From Centropus unirufus (Eukaryota; Chordata; Aves; Cuculiformes; Centropidae), in contig VYZI01000261.1 in assembly GCA_013397695.1 (NCBI GenBank), forward strand, positions 1,019,793 through 1,083,792: a stretch of DNA of 64,000 bases, given 5' to 3'. The notes beneath the pieces were generated by a model. That model was not told where the DNA came from. It saw only the letters and a list, made by a program, of their open reading frames with translations, and did no database searches. Shown here piece by piece: positions 47,853 to 61,809 of the stretch (the stretch's first letter is position 1; each line of letters opens with the position of its first letter). Made by a program: the position numbers and the translations under genes.

Positions 47853-50800
47853 TGCATGGTGCACCCACAGTATTTTCTAAGACTTTATTTTCAATAGTAT
47901 GATACTTCCCTGACTTTAATCATTAGCCACAATCTGATTTGTGATTCATTTAAATGATCCAGCTGTTCCTCAGGACAAAAAAGAAGAAATGGAAAAGAAA
48001 TTGTCTTTTTTTATCCACAGTAAAACTCATGCGCTTGATTTGTAATTTTTGATAAAGCATACTTCCCTGTTTTTTTCATTTTGAATTCCCATACCATTCT
48101 TTGTCCTTATTGTATCTGGTGGTGACGCTCGAATGAGGGAGCAAATGATTAGACGCTGAATGTATGTCACAATTTAAGTGTGGTGAGATCTCTTTAGGCA
48201 AAGCTGGTTTCTATGACTTTATATCTCCCTTTACCTTTGTTTCATACAGTCCAAAAATATCTAGGATACTCACAGAGCCTTGCTGTGTGTAAGAACACAG
48301 TGTTCTGTCAAAATAAATACAGAGGAATTGTGTAAGCTTCTGAAAGATGAATTGGAACTCTTCTGAGAGCTATTTTGTTTCTAACCACTTGATAATTCCC
48401 TTAGTGATTGCCCAAGTCCCTAAATGAATAAGAGCTGTATTGAGATGTGTTAGTATTAGCTGCAGAAAGCATAGATTTAATCCAGAAATAAGTGGCACCA
48501 ACCTATATAGGATTTAGAGGTTCTGTAAAGGACACTAGCTAATCTATGAATAACTCCACAGGAATCACATTCCAGATAGCCACCAGGGAATCAACTGAAT
48601 TGGTTCTTATTCCATTCAAGCTAAAATTCTGACAGAGCTATGTGAACCCTAGAAGCTGAAAGGATTAAATAAAAAAATGGTAGAAAGAACCATAGGTTCG
48701 CTGCTTAATGCTTGTATTTCCAGCCTTCTGTCATGTAGCAGTGCCCTTCCACTGGGAGGGGAAAAGAGGAAGGAAGGAGGGGGCGGGGAAGCTCTCTAGA
48801 ACAGATGCCAAAATTTCATTAGATTTTATGAGATATCTTTACTCCCCAGTGGACTCTGATGGTAGTTTTGGAGGAGTCTACATCATCATTACCCTGAACT
48901 TCTGTTCCTGTGTTGAATAGAGTGACCTTGAAAATTCTTTGAACAAGATGCTGAGTTTCAGGACTTGAGAGATTTAAGGTTTCTATGAGAAAAGTCATAA
49001 TCCTGTCAATTTTCAGCTGCAGGAATTCTGGGCACATGCAATGAGACTGAGATAACGTACTTTCTCCTCTCAAAGGTTGCTAGTGTTAATATGATCTGCA
49101 CGTTACATGAAATTTGAATTTTAAAACAAGAAAGTTATATGAAGAAAATATTTCTTCGTAAATACAAAATCAGAAGAAGTTTATAAAGCTGTTTCATTTG
49201 TCAATACAGTTTTCCTGGTTTATATTACCTAGTTTCTGTCTGTAAGAAACAACATTGGTGCTTTGCTTTGTTTGTTTTCCTTTTTGCTTTTCAATTTCTA
49301 CACAATATTTTGTGATGAAAATTTCAAAGCATGTTCTACTGCAGAAAACTTGGCATCAGTCTGCTACTGAATGCTGAAACTACTTCATCTAAGGATATAA
49401 ATTTCTGAAAAGGAAGGGTGTTTGAATCTATAGTCAATCAAGCAAATGAACAAGTGCATTTAACAGGCAGTAGGAGGATGTTTAATCTACAGTGAAGAAA
49501 TATAATTTTCAGTCATTTTAAACCACACATCTGTTCTAGTCAGCAATAAAGGACTGATTCCCTTCTTACTTAATATGAAGTAAGCTGGAATATAAAGGCT
49601 GAAGTCTGTACATACAGGCATGAATTGTAATACATTTGCTTTTGATAACAGGATCATAACATGCTAGTAGAATTTTCTGTCCACAATTTCAACACTTTAA
49701 CTTTCTCCATCCTTACCTGAGCTGGATTGACAATAAGATTGCTTTTGGCAAGATAATCAGCTGGGATCTCTAGTTTGTCTCCATCAGAAAAACAGTTGTT
49801 TTAGGTTTTTGAGAATCACATAATGTGTCTCAGGGTTAAAGAGTTATTCTTACACATATTACTTTTCCCTGATTAACTGAAATTTTCATTGGCCTCTGTT
49901 GTAACTGTTCAATTAGCTATTTTTTTATATCTCCCAGGAAATTTTTTCACAATCTTGTATAAAATTAACCTAAGTAATTTTAGAATCTGGAAATGGACTA
50001 ACATTATGGGTATATTCCATAAAATAGGGAGCAAAAAAAAGTAGGAAATTAATTATTTCTATTCAGTAAATCCACCAGAAGTCATCAACAAACAAAATTC
50101 ATAATTCTTATGTTTCATAATGAAGCAAAGTATAAGCCAATGTATATCTAGATTCATATTCGTACAACAGAAAAATGCTAAGGTGCATCCAGCCTTGTGC
50201 ACACAAAATTTTTTAGAGGTTTATTAATCCAGTTTGAAATCCCCTTTCATCACGTTTTTTTACTTAATATTTCATCCTCTGGATTTATGTAAATGTACTA
50301 GTGAGTGGAGGTTTTTTGGAGCTGATGAAGTCTGGCATAAACTTAACAGAATTAACTATATGATCATTGGTCACAAATGCTACGCCAGATGAAAATTAAC
50401 AACTTTTTAAAATTTATTTTTCTTATGAAAGGTAGAATTTTAATTTTCTCTTTTCTCCACTGCATATGGAAAAATACTTTAAATAGCTGTATCGGTCATC
50501 ATTAAATTTGTTTAATTAAACAGTGTTTATACAATCACTTAAAAGACTAAAAAAAGGTTACGTATTAAGGCATTCTTCAGTAAATGAAGAGTATTATACA
50601 TATATATGGTTTTAAAATATATGGAGCATATTCTAATAATAGCAATGTTGACATTTTAAACAGAAAGGAGAAGGAAAAAGAAACAAGGAAAAACTGAAAT
50701 ATTGAAAAGAATGAGTCAGGTTCTGAACATTTTTTACCTGAGTAAGTGGAAATCATGTAATTCATTATGTCATTTCTAGATAGAAAAAAAGATTCGGGAT

Positions 50801-53800
50801 AGACGAATAGATTATCTTTTTATGGCAATCACTGACCTAATGAGGAGATAATACTTGCAACTTGTCTCAGCAACATTTTGTGTCTCTGTTGTTGACCTAT
50901 TTTTCAATCTGCCATATATATCGCAGCAGAGAACACCACTAATTCTTAGCAGAGTGTATTCTCTAACTGGGCTATTTTTTGATCAAAACGATCCTGGAAA
51001 TGCTTATGAGATCAAAATACTCGCAACAACTGTCTGAGACAGGTGCAGTCAACTCAGCAGTCAATTTTCAAGTTTACTATTTTTCACTCAGAATAAAATA
51101 TGCACTATCATTCTAATGAGGGCAAAATACACCTTGTGTAAGAACTCATGTCTCATCATTGCTCTGGTATGTGAGACCACTCAGTCTTTAGCATATTCAT
51201 CCTATTGCTTTGAAATAAAGCCATTCATAGTTATAGCTGGAAAGCTGAAGAACAAAGAGGATGATTGACAAATTTATGAAAGAAAGGTTGATGTAGACCA
51301 AGTCTTGGATCCCAGGCTCTTGAATCTACGAAAAACAATTTATTCCCTAGGTCAGTCTTCCTTCTGTGAAGATAGTACTTTCAACTCCTTGAATTAATCT
51401 GCTGGAGTGAGAAATCAGGTGGCAATTATCCATTCCATTTGTTTATCAACCTGCGTGGTTTCAAATGTTCCCATTCGTTATATACTCCAAAAGTATTACT
51501 TTAAGCGAGACTTAGTACGAGGTCATTAATCAGTAAGCAATAATAAAAAGTACTTAATAGTAATAGTGAATAAATTAGCTTGTTAAAACCACAGTCAGAG
51601 TTGGTCAAAAAACATAAATTATTTTCGGTGAAGTTTTCCATAAAAATATTCAAAATAACTGCTTATCTCTACAGAAAAGGCAGAGCGGACTTGCTTAACA
51701 CATGTACATAATATCTTTGGATCTTTCCAACCATATCTACCTACCCTCCAACCACTATTTGAGAAGTAGATATATCTCCTATGGATCCTATTTCACATAT
51801 TGCAGAACCCACGTGGACATTTCAGATCCAGTATGGCAACTCTTTTGGCACTAGTTGTCTGTAAGTAAGCAACTGAAGTGACCTTCCTGAAGTTCAAAGG
51901 AACATTTATTTTCTCTACCTTGTGGGGCTTTAAGACATTCACAATCACGTGTCAAGGCTACAATTAAAATTGGATGTAACAAACTGAGGTTTCCATTCAA
52001 AAGCTTCAACCAAACCAGTGGCTTAGGTCAATCGGCATTGATACCACTAAAACTCAAAGAAAGATATTAAGGATCACACTGATCTTGGTTGGCTCACATC
52101 TTAAGTCAATAACTTCTCAGAAGATAAAAGACACAATCTGTTACAACTTCTGAACAGGAAAATGTACCTGATCAGTCTTTAGTATCTGTCAGCGTCAGCT
52201 GAGAACAATGTTCTCTTTACAAGTGCATGGGATGTGTACAGCTCAGCTTCCTCCGCTGCAGTATTTACTTGTGCTTTCTGCCTGCTTTTCTGTGCATTTC
52301 AGTGTTTAGGCTGGCATGCTTCTCTCCAGATTTGTCCCATTCAGCTTCAGGACCCACTTATTTTCTCTGTACTTCACTGTGTTCATGCTTGACTGCACAG
52401 GCAGTACTCACAGTTTCTCCTCCTGAAAGCAATCAGACTTCCTCCCAGTCATTCAGCCAACAGGTTAAGTGCCTCTGACCTTCAAAGGTCCATTTCCTCA
52501 ATTTCAGGAGCTTATCTGGTGAACCATCTTCCCTGAGAGTTCCCTAACCACCACAGCAGCAGTCATCCTGTCTTCTCATCCAAATTTTTTGTATTGACAA
52601 TGAACATTATTAAAGAAAAAAATAGGGTATGTCCACTTATACACTTCTCAGCAAATATATTGCTTATGTACAAGCTTATAAACACGTAGATTTACATTTT
52701 TATGTATGAACATATGTATTACTATTATATACATCATATTATACATCATATGTTTTATAGTATACATTATATTGTTTTACATAGTGGAAACCAGAATGGA
52801 ATGGCTAAACTATCTACATTTCACCCTCGGCATTGCCATTGGTTAATGTGAGGCAGAAAATTTTGCTATTGCAATCCAGTAGAGGTTTTGCCTTTATTGG
52901 AAGTGAATGAAGTGGCTTTATTCTGTGAAAAGCCATCTAATTGTTCATGCTCAGCTTTATATTGTCTGCAGTACAGATCTGATCTAGCATCAATCAATGG
53001 GTTCCTTCCATTTATGTTTCCCTGGGTGAAGAACTCCAGTGGACAATTCTTTCAGATTTCAAGTTCCAGTGACTGTTACAAAGGGTTCATGTTTAAAAAA
53101 AAAAACAAACCCAAACTGAAAACCAATTCAGATCAACCAGATCATACTGCTTCATTTGTTAGGCTTAAATACTCCCCTAGAGCACTAAACTAATGTGGCT
53201 ATGAGGCATCACTGAGTTATTTGAAACTTTTCTTTATAGAAAAAAGGCAGTCCTCCAGAAACATACTACAGGCCTGCTGCTCACTGCCTGATTTCGCACC
53301 ACTACGTGATGAAACCTCAGCGTGGTGCTCTGTTTGCACAGTCAAAAATAAATGCAATGATAATTAGCTTCTGGTAAGAGGCTTTATCTATTGTTTACCT
53401 TGTATGGAATTTCTCTTTAAATTAAACTCCTCAAACATTTTCTAAAGAGTATCTCTCGATTTGTTAAAAACACCAAAGAATAACTAGAAGGTGTATGCAT
53501 GCAAGCAGGTTAGTAGCCTTCTTTGTAGTGTAGAAGAAGAACCAATTCTTAATTATAGCACAGAATAGTACAGATTCAGGACTGAAGGTGCGTGCTTCAT
53601 CCAGACAGGATGCGTTTGGTTTTTCTTAAAGTCTGATAGAATTATTGTAACATGTTATATTAGACCTATACTGTAATATGCTTCTAGTCAAAGGTTTTAG
53701 CTTCTAGCAAGAGGTTCATGGTCTAAGTATTCAGATTTAAAATAACTCTGTCTTGGATTTCCACTGCAGTTCTTCTAAAGTTGACTCACATTTTAAATTT

Positions 53801-54702
53801 CCTCCTTTTTTTCTCCCCATTGCTTCCTATCTATCTTGAGCGTCCAGAATGGGCTGCTCCAATTCCTCTGCTATTTTAAGAAACCAACAGAAAATCCAGT
53901 CAATTATATGGGATAATTCAATGAGATATCACATGTAATCTAAAAGAATAACGCAATAGAAGAACCATATCCCCTGCTGAACCTGAACCTACTATTGTAG
54001 TTACCCCCAATCTCAGTGGCAGCTTCTCAATTTTTTTAGAAAATAAACTTTGTTTTTTCTACTGGTGCAAATATATATTAATTTCCTTGGCATCAGTACA
54101 GTAAAGTATGATTTCCATAGACAAATCTAGGGATAAAATTGTATTTAAATTGATAGTGCCCACAATGTTTTTCATTGCAAAAAGAAGCCCCTTGTTGGTC
54201 TTTCTCTTAGCTTTTTCTTAAATAATATAGATTAAAGGAAAAATTTAAAAAAATAAATATAAATTGTCTTCTTATCTATTCAGAGGGACCAGTTTCTTAA
54301 AGCTCATGCCAATTTGTGATTTTATCTGCATATAGTTTAACTATGTGGAACTAGTTGTTAATGAAGTATGATCCATCAACTCTTGTTAGTGTTTAAAATA
54401 TTCTGTAATTGCTGGACTGAACACACTAACATCAAGCAAGAAATAAATTAGAAGGCACCTCCAGTTTCATATATTGGGTTTTGTTTATTTTATTTCTAGT
54501 GCCTTGCCAGAAATAATACCCAGTCTAAAATATACTTATATATATGCTTTGCTGAGTATATTAAAGAGTAAAATAGTTTCTATTTAACTGTATGCTTAAA
54601 GCATGCAGAGAAGCCTTNAAGTTTTAATTGAGATCTGAGTGTAAATTATATTATTTCACCCTAAATAGATTTTCTGTTCCACAAATAGTATTTTTACTGG
54701 GA
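47853..54702. other. Unique AT-rich noncoding DNA
   Basis: Almost 7 kb without a recognised gene or CR1 fragment. Short AT-rich simple stretches occur near 52700-52780, including a repeat of tatacatcatat at about 52729-52752. One ambiguous base is at 54618. Open frames (up to 101 codons at 52888-53193) are unrecognised. Confidence 0.5.
54618..54618. other. Ambiguous base
   Basis: A single N in unique sequence. Confidence 0.95.
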
Positions 54703-55030
54703 TATTTGAGGCTGGAGAAGAGAAGGTTTAAAAAGGTCTTTTCAACACATAGAAATACCTAATGAGGAGAATAAAGAAAATGGAGACACTCATTCCTCAG
54801 TGACAACCAGTAAGAAGAGAAAAGGTGATGGCCATAAAATGACATATAGGAAATTGTGTTTAGACTGAAGAAAAAAAGCTTTTACTGTTTGCATGATAAA
54901 ACACTAGAAGAGGATTTGGATAAGGATTTGTTCTCCACTTCTGGAGATATTCAAACCCGCCTGGATCTGCTCTTTTTGCCCCTGCTTTGAGCTGGAGGTT
55001 AGACTTGATGACTTACAACTGATACCTTGA
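54703..55030 (+). mobile_element. Diverged CR1 LINE 3' end (sense)
   Basis: The segment starts gaggctggagaagagaaggt, passes degraded C-terminal and UTR words (cacttctggagatattcaaa, cccgcctggatctg), and ends gaggttagacttgatgactt. The order and spacing follow a CR1 3' end, but substitutions are many and the octamer is lost. This suggests an older copy than those at 43997 or 29741. Confidence 0.75.
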
Positions 55031-56301
55031 AAGATAATACTGAAAAAAAATCTAATTCATTTAGATAAAATTAGAAAGGATTGAAAGGAAGTTTCTTTTG
55101 CCTCTTCAAATTTCAGTGCTACTAGCAAAGTCATGGTTAAGACAAATGTCCTTTAATAACATTGATTCAACATTGTCATGTGGAAGAGGCATCTCTGAAA
55201 AGGCATAAAAAGTAATTATCTTCTGACCACTCCTGTTTCATTTTTCCTTTCTTTTTAACAGCTCATCAAGACACTGAATATACCCCCACTCCTACGGAGA
55301 AACACACTCTGTCCTTGTTCATTTAATTAAATGTCATCTTAAATGAAGCAAATAGCAAGAGAGTTCAGAGAGTGGGGAATCTTGTTTGGTAAGTAAACTT
55401 GTATTTTACAACGATTGTTTGGGAACATATGGGCAGCCTAACTTATAAGGACTAGAAAATATGCCTGGACATGCTGAGTAACATGGGTAAACATATTTAA
55501 TATTGACAGGTCTCAAATGACTTTGTCTCTTCCATTTCATAGTGTTCTCCTTTTGTTTTTCTTATCCTTTTACTTTTCTCCAGCAAAGGCAACAGTGTTG
55601 TTCTCAAATGTACACCACTGCTCTCCTTTTCCCAGGGGCCCTGTAACGATGTTGCCGAAGTCTATAATGCATCTTCTCCTCAAATAAAGTTTGGGAACAT
55701 CTGGTACAAGCCCATATGTCACCCTGGAACCTATTGTAAAACCACAGTCTTGAGGGTTTTAGTTTTTTTTTTTTTTTTATTTCTTTAGAAGCCCTCAGCT
55801 GTTTCAGTAATGGAAAGAAAAACAACTAACAAGTAGATAACAGTACATATCTGCTATAAATGACCTAAGACACTGATAATTGTACAGATGGTGCATTTCC
55901 AAGTTTGACACGAGTTTTAAAAGGAAAAATAAAAATAGAAGTAACTACAATAGTAACTCTGAAGTGTGTAGACAGATAGGTGAGATATTCCCAGAAGAGC
56001 AGCAGTTGTTCCTTTTGATGGAGGCTTGGACATGTCTGTAGAGACCACAGGATGACGACAGTGCATTATGCGATCCATCCAGCTGTGATCCTCATTATTT
56101 GAGATGACTGCTGTGGATCAATATTTTTTACAGTTATTGAATATAAGCATTATTTGATTTTGTCAGTTCTCAGTTCTCAACTCCTGCTGAAGGTAGGGGG
56201 AGAAATAGTCCTCTTTTCATTTCAACCTCTATTTCTTGATACACATCTGCCACCATGACAGTTAATTCCCCCAAAATTGTTCACAGAGTAGATCGAAAGA
56301 C
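55031..56301. other. Unique AT-rich noncoding DNA
   Basis: A noncoding exon-like segment at 55262-55388 is described in the findings. A T16 run lies at 55763-55778. No gene family was recognised. Confidence 0.5.
55763..55778 (+). repeat. Poly-T tract (16)
   Basis: An uninterrupted run of 16 T. No SINE or processed pseudogene is visible on the minus strand beside it. Confidence 0.8.
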
Positions 56302-56382
56302 AAGATTAAGATTAAGATTAAGATTAAGATTAAGATTAAGATTAAGATTAAGATTAAGATTAAGATTAAGATTAAGATTAAA
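56302..56382 (+). repeat. (AAGATT)n hexanucleotide microsatellite, about 13 units
   Basis: The unit repeats without interruption for about 80 bases. In one frame it reads as alternating Arg-Leu, which explains the 64-codon frame over it. The unit differs from the vertebrate telomere repeat TTAGGG, so it is not an interstitial telomere block. The perfect repetition implies recent slippage and likely length polymorphism. Confidence 0.95.
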
Positions 56383-59019
56383 ACTGATCTGCTCGCAGGG
56401 GAAATTTACAGGGGAATCCTTTCCTTTAGAGAATAACACACCACAGTGACAAAGTTGCTGTTCCTATTAATTGCTATTTCTAATACCATCTTGCACTATT
56501 CCTATTGCCCAAAACACTAGTACAAGTGTTCTAGATAGGTTGACCCATACAATAAAAGGCATTTGTGATTTAATATTTGTTACCTGTCACAGGTGGTCCG
56601 AGACACACCAATGGCCTCAGAGGAAGTTCCAGTGTCATCAGTTCAGTGAAGGTTTGAAGCAGGATATAGACAGAAGAAAGTATTGGCTTTATAAATTTTA
56701 ACTGGAAGTTCTTATGTGAAGGGATGCACAGAAAGAAAACAGAATATTTTTTTACATTTTTTAAAAGTTTGACATGCAGAAAAAAAAGTCCCTTTCTAGA
56801 CTAAGACATTCCTAACAGTGAGATTCCTTCCATGTCTGTACAGGTGTTGTTCTGTGAGCTGGTAAATCTTGTTAGTTGTTCAAGATGGTCAGTGAAATTG
56901 TGCCTTTACCTAATTTTTCTTTAATTTCTCAGAGATTGATATCACATGAAAAACCTTGAAGCTTAAGATGTTTGTAATTGTAATAATTGCATCTATTCTC
57001 CACACTCAGCTAGACTACCGGTCTCCCTGTGCACTAATGACCTTTTAACAGGCAAATGCGGATTGGGAAAGAGAATTTGAGGTATGTGCTCTTGCCAGAG
57101 TGGGTGGATTCCAGCTGGGGCTGCTGACCCTTTTCATTAACAGGACAGCACTATACATTAAGTAACCACAGGCTACTAGCGCAGAAAAGAATTACTCATA
57201 AAGGGTAAAATTAGTCTTGGAAAAAAAGGAATCCGTTATTTTAAAATCCCAGTGTTTCAATTCCTTTCTTTTTCACTTAGGTTGTTTTGGTTTAATTATA
57301 TTTCCATTAGTCTAGCAACATGGTAGCTGTGAAATAAAAATAATGTTAAATGGTACAAAAGTTATATGCAATCTTTAAAGTGAAGTTCAGGCTCCCTATT
57401 GGGTCTCTGTGTGTTTTTTCCCCACACTGCTAATTCTAGTGTTCCCATTCCCTCCCACTTCTTTCTTGCCACTGACTGCTCTCTTTAGACTTTCCACCTT
57501 CCTTTTAATTTTCCTTACATAGTTCATTATGCCTTTTTTGCTTCAAATCCGGTTTTGCTTAAGCCCTAGGTGATCTCTTCTGACTGTACTAATCCAATCT
57601 TCCAATTTCTCTTCTGTGCTGATTATATCTTCTGTGAAACTTGGGCAAGACCGCTCCACTGAAACTTAAGCCTGCTTGAATAGAACAGTCTGTGTATGCA
57701 ATACCATACAATATTATATTTAGCATCACAATAAGGCCATAGACAAAGTAAATAACTATCTGAAATGAGCCCAGGTCTGTGCCAAGTCACTAATATATTT
57801 TTAAAAAAGATTTAGGGAACTGTTAGTTGTCAAGGACAAAAGTGTCCAGAGATTATCTTGGCAATTTAATGACATATGTGATCAAGATACAGGGCTTGTC
57901 TGAATTTCTTTGACTAGTTTAGTTTAGTAGCATTGGTGTTGTCTAAGTTCCTCATCAAAATTTTCAAAATATATTTTTGGGTGGGTTTTTTTTTCTTTAA
58001 ATTTATTGAACCAGACAGCTGAAAATAATTTAGGCGCTTTTCAGATGTTTTCTATGCTTAGAGAGTACATACTGAAAAATAATCTTTCTCTTTTAATTAT
58101 TTCATTTCTTAAAAAAATAAAACATGCCTCTCTGAAGACAGTAGAGTAAATCTGTTCATTTTTATTTCTCCCCACTTAGCAGCAACTTTCCTTATTTTAC
58201 TCCTAACAAAATATTTAGTATCCTTAAAGTACCATGGGTAGTATAAAAACATTTAGATACTGTATAAATGTTCCTCCCCCTTCTTTCCCACCTTGCCAAC
58301 TCTTAGACATCATTTAGAAGGAAATGGAGAAATATATAATTGTAATTCTTGCTGGTTATCATAGTGCCCTATGAGATGCTGAACTGCAGCATTGGAAAAG
58401 TAATGATGCACATCAGATATGATAATAGCAAAACAGAAGCTACACAGAGCAGTTTTGAGTGGACCTGTGTAGAATTGAACATGTATTTTCCAAATCAGAG
58501 AAGCTCGGCCATTTGATTTCAAGCTTCCAACTGCCTTGTGAACTGCTGTTCATTTTCAGAAATATGTCATCATTAGAAATATGTCTGCTTTCTTTTTTAA
58601 GCAATATGCCATCATTAATTCTGAGCCGATGTATTCCTGAAGACACTCAGCTCAGATCCAAACTTAATGAGGTTGAGACACATAACGTTAGATAATTGTG
58701 TATGAGGAAAATGAAACTAGAGAAGAAAATAAAAAACAAACTAGGGATGAAACCGCACAGTTTTGCTAATATGTTTAAGGAATAAATATAGTCCAATGAA
58801 ATCCCAGTACCTCTCTGTTTGCCTTTATCATTAGTGTACCCAAGATTGAACTTGAGTATTTCCCTCTTGTCTTATAAGTTTTGTTTTATGAAACTGCTGC
58901 TGAGGTATTCCATTAATTGATGGAATCTGATGGAATCTGACTTTATTATCTGTCTTTTTACTGAAAATTTTGCATTTATCATGAGGATGGCTCCCTGGAT
59001 GCCTTCTTTGCCTGAAGGA
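56383..59019. other. Unique AT-rich noncoding DNA
   Basis: No recognised gene or interspersed repeat. A short tandem duplication (tggaatctga twice) lies at about 58921-58940. Confidence 0.5.
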
Positions 59020-59163
59020 AGAGTCTGATGGGAGACCTTATCACTGCTTACAACTACCTGAAAGGAGGTTGTAGAGAGGAGGGTGCTGGATTCTTCTCCC
59101 AGGCAGCTGACAGGGGATAGGACAAGGGGGAAAGGCCTCAAGCTGCAGTGATTCTATGATTCA
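59020..59163 (+). mobile_element. CR1 LINE fragment with internal deletion (sense)
   Basis: Sense CR1 words (gatgggagaccttatcactg, cttacaactacctgaaagga, gggataggacaaggggg, cctcaagctg) are followed at about 59147 directly by the terminal tail gtgattctatgattc. In an intact copy the last ORF2 segment and the 3' UTR lie between these points. So roughly 250 bases have been deleted inside the element, with the tail kept. Confidence 0.85.
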
Positions 59164-61639
59164 AGATGGTAACCTCTGAAGAATAATAAGGTTTTTTCAT
59201 CTACCACATTTTCCAGGATTTTACTTCTTTCTTCTACTAATCTATCTGTTTATTCCTCTGCTTGCACCAAATACCTGGTGACATATTTTTAGCTTTATTG
59301 CACCAGTTCCTAATTTCTGTTTCTCACTTTTTAAAGCTCAGCAATATTTATACTTCAAAATCAATCTAATTTTCTGCTAGATAAGTACTTATGTTTTATT
59401 CCTTTCCCACCCATCATGACAATGTCTTTGAGGGTTTCTTACTGTCCTCATCCTCATTGATCTCTGATTGATTTTAAAGTATTACTGTTAGAGTGGAGGA
59501 TGTCTGTGTCTTTATTTTTAAGGGTTCCTTTCAGTACCTGTGAAAAGGCCTTCCCGAAAGATTTATTATTAGTTTCCAGAAGGGCTGCCTACTAGTGCCA
59601 CCCGCCAATATATTGTTTCTATTTGCTTTCCCTTCCTCCAAGCAGTGTTGTAAGCCTCCTGAAGAGCATAAACACCAGAAATCATGCAAAAACACATTCT
59701 CCTGCTTTAGTCTGTATTTTATTTAGCAAGGCTGAGGAAACAAACTATTTTGTTTATATTCCCCCAGTAAACAGGATATTAAAGTCAAGGACAGTGAAAG
59801 AAATCATCTTTAATTTCTAGTTTTCATTTCTTTAATCAAAATAAAAAAAGGCATTTTCTTCATAAGAGAATAAACTTTGGCATTTCTTTATGACATGAGG
59901 ACTCTAGTGCATTCTGAATTTCCGCGTTCATTTGTCAGGTGAATCACTATGTAAGTCAACTTGGACAATGCAAAACACTTTCAGAACTCACACAAATTAT
60001 CTATAGTAAAAAAAAAAAGTTGTATAGGGATATTACATATTTCTCACAATCCACTTTCTTACACAAGGTGTCCTACTGAAACTGTTCTACTCCACTTTCT
60101 AGTTTCCCGTAGCTTATATCATACCTGGCTTTGGTCAAGTGGTTTGAGATCAAGGCATCCATATCTAAGTGTTTATCAGAGCTAGGAGGTCTCACTTTCC
60201 ATGATGATGAGTATAGTTCAGTCAGTAAATTAAATAAAGCATAGGCAGCTTGTAGTCTGTTTATTTCTCTAAATACCTTTGCAAAACTTCATTAAACTAT
60301 TTGAAAATTAGTCAGCTAAACTTTAGTACTGTTTGAGATGTTATCGTGCACTGGTATGGACACTAAGGATTGGAATAAAGCTGCTTAACATTAATGTATA
60401 GATAAAAGTGAAAATTAAAAAAAAAAGGAAAAAAGTATAGATGATAAATTACATGAGTTTAGGTTCTTTCACATAATGGCAACTCTTTAAGTGCACCAGA
60501 TGGACTTCTCTGTCAGGTTGCATAGCATGCTGTGTGGACACCCATCTATACTGAGTTTTAACACAAGTTGTGATATCTGCTCACTTGTATGTGTGTTTTG
60601 TCGAAATCATGATCATAAACTATCTCTTGTCTCACCAGTGGGTGTCTTATTTGACCAGTGGGTGGCGGGTGGACAACTCTTAGCATTCTAAAACAGTGAG
60701 GGAGATCACAAGGCAGTTGTATATGGGGTTGCCAGCATATACACAGATCGACTTGACACATACCTTTACTACATGTTAGCCAAGAGTCAAACATATACTG
60801 CTGCTATGAGATTAAAGAGTGGTCCTTAATGCTAACATATAACTATCTGCAAACCTAGAGCCTGAGCACAGATACTGCTTGAAATCAGTAGCTCTTCATA
60901 AAAGGGCCGCCCTGTGTGTTACCTCCCTAGACATACATCAACTAATAAGTAAGCAAATAAGAATGTGAAAAAGTGGGGGATATTGACCTTGCATGTAATA
61001 AATGTGAATACTGAACTCGTAAGTACAAACATCCTGAAGAATTTGCCATCTGGAATAAGTGGTGCTTGAAGTTTTGCATTTTAAAGCCAAAATATCTGTC
61101 AGCTCTATTTCTTTTCCTTGATCTACAGTTTTTAGAACTGTACATGACTCCTGTGTTTACCTCCAGGATTCATGTTTATAAACATTTTATTCTTATTTCC
61201 ATAATGGCTTGTCAGAGGCCCAGTAAGGATAATGTTTTTAGTTTTTGCTCAAAACATGTTACAAAATGATTGTTAAAAATATACAAAAAATGAAAGTAGG
61301 GAAATTAAGTGAGAGAATAAACCAAGGTTTATTTAGCATGCAAGGGGAGAAACCAGTTTTTGTTATGAGGCATTTTTTCAGCATATGGTTACAAAGTAGG
61401 TATGTTAGTGCCAAAAAGAGAGATCACTAATCTGAATCTTGTTGGTTTTCCCCCACAGAAATTTGTTTAGAGTATTTTTCTTTATACTCTTGGGTTGTTC
61501 AAATTAGGGTAAGTCATCCATAATGTCTCATGTATAATTCATGAAAAGACTTAGTGCACTGTGTATTTGCCTTCCTTCAGTAAAATCACATTATTATGAT
61601 TATATTTCTTATAAAGAATACTTATTTATTTAAAATTTT
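59164..61639. other. Unique AT-rich noncoding DNA
   Basis: No gene or interspersed repeat was recognised. Short frames occur on both strands, none with family resemblance. Confidence 0.5.
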
Positions 61640-61809
61640 NNNNNNNNNNNNNNNNNNNNNNNNNNNNNNNNNNNNNNNNNNNNNNNNNNNNNNNNNNNNN
61701 NNNNNNNNNNNNNNNNNNNNNNNNNNNNNNNNNNNNNNNNNNNNNNNNNNNNNNNNNNNNNNNNNNNNNNNNNNNNNNNNNNNNNNNNNNNNNNNNNNNN
61801 NNNNNNNNN
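61640..61809. other. Assembly gap (170 N)
   Basis: A continuous run of N. Any frame crossing it is meaningless. Confidence 0.99.

Noticed and set aside
56302..56382. Possible interstitial telomere array
   Set aside because: The unit is AAGATT/AATCTT and differs from TTAGGG/CCCTAA at two of six positions in every copy.
56255..56449. 64-codon frame with an Arg-Leu repeat, resembling a dipeptide-repeat protein
   Set aside because: It is the hexamer microsatellite read in frame. No gene structure surrounds it.
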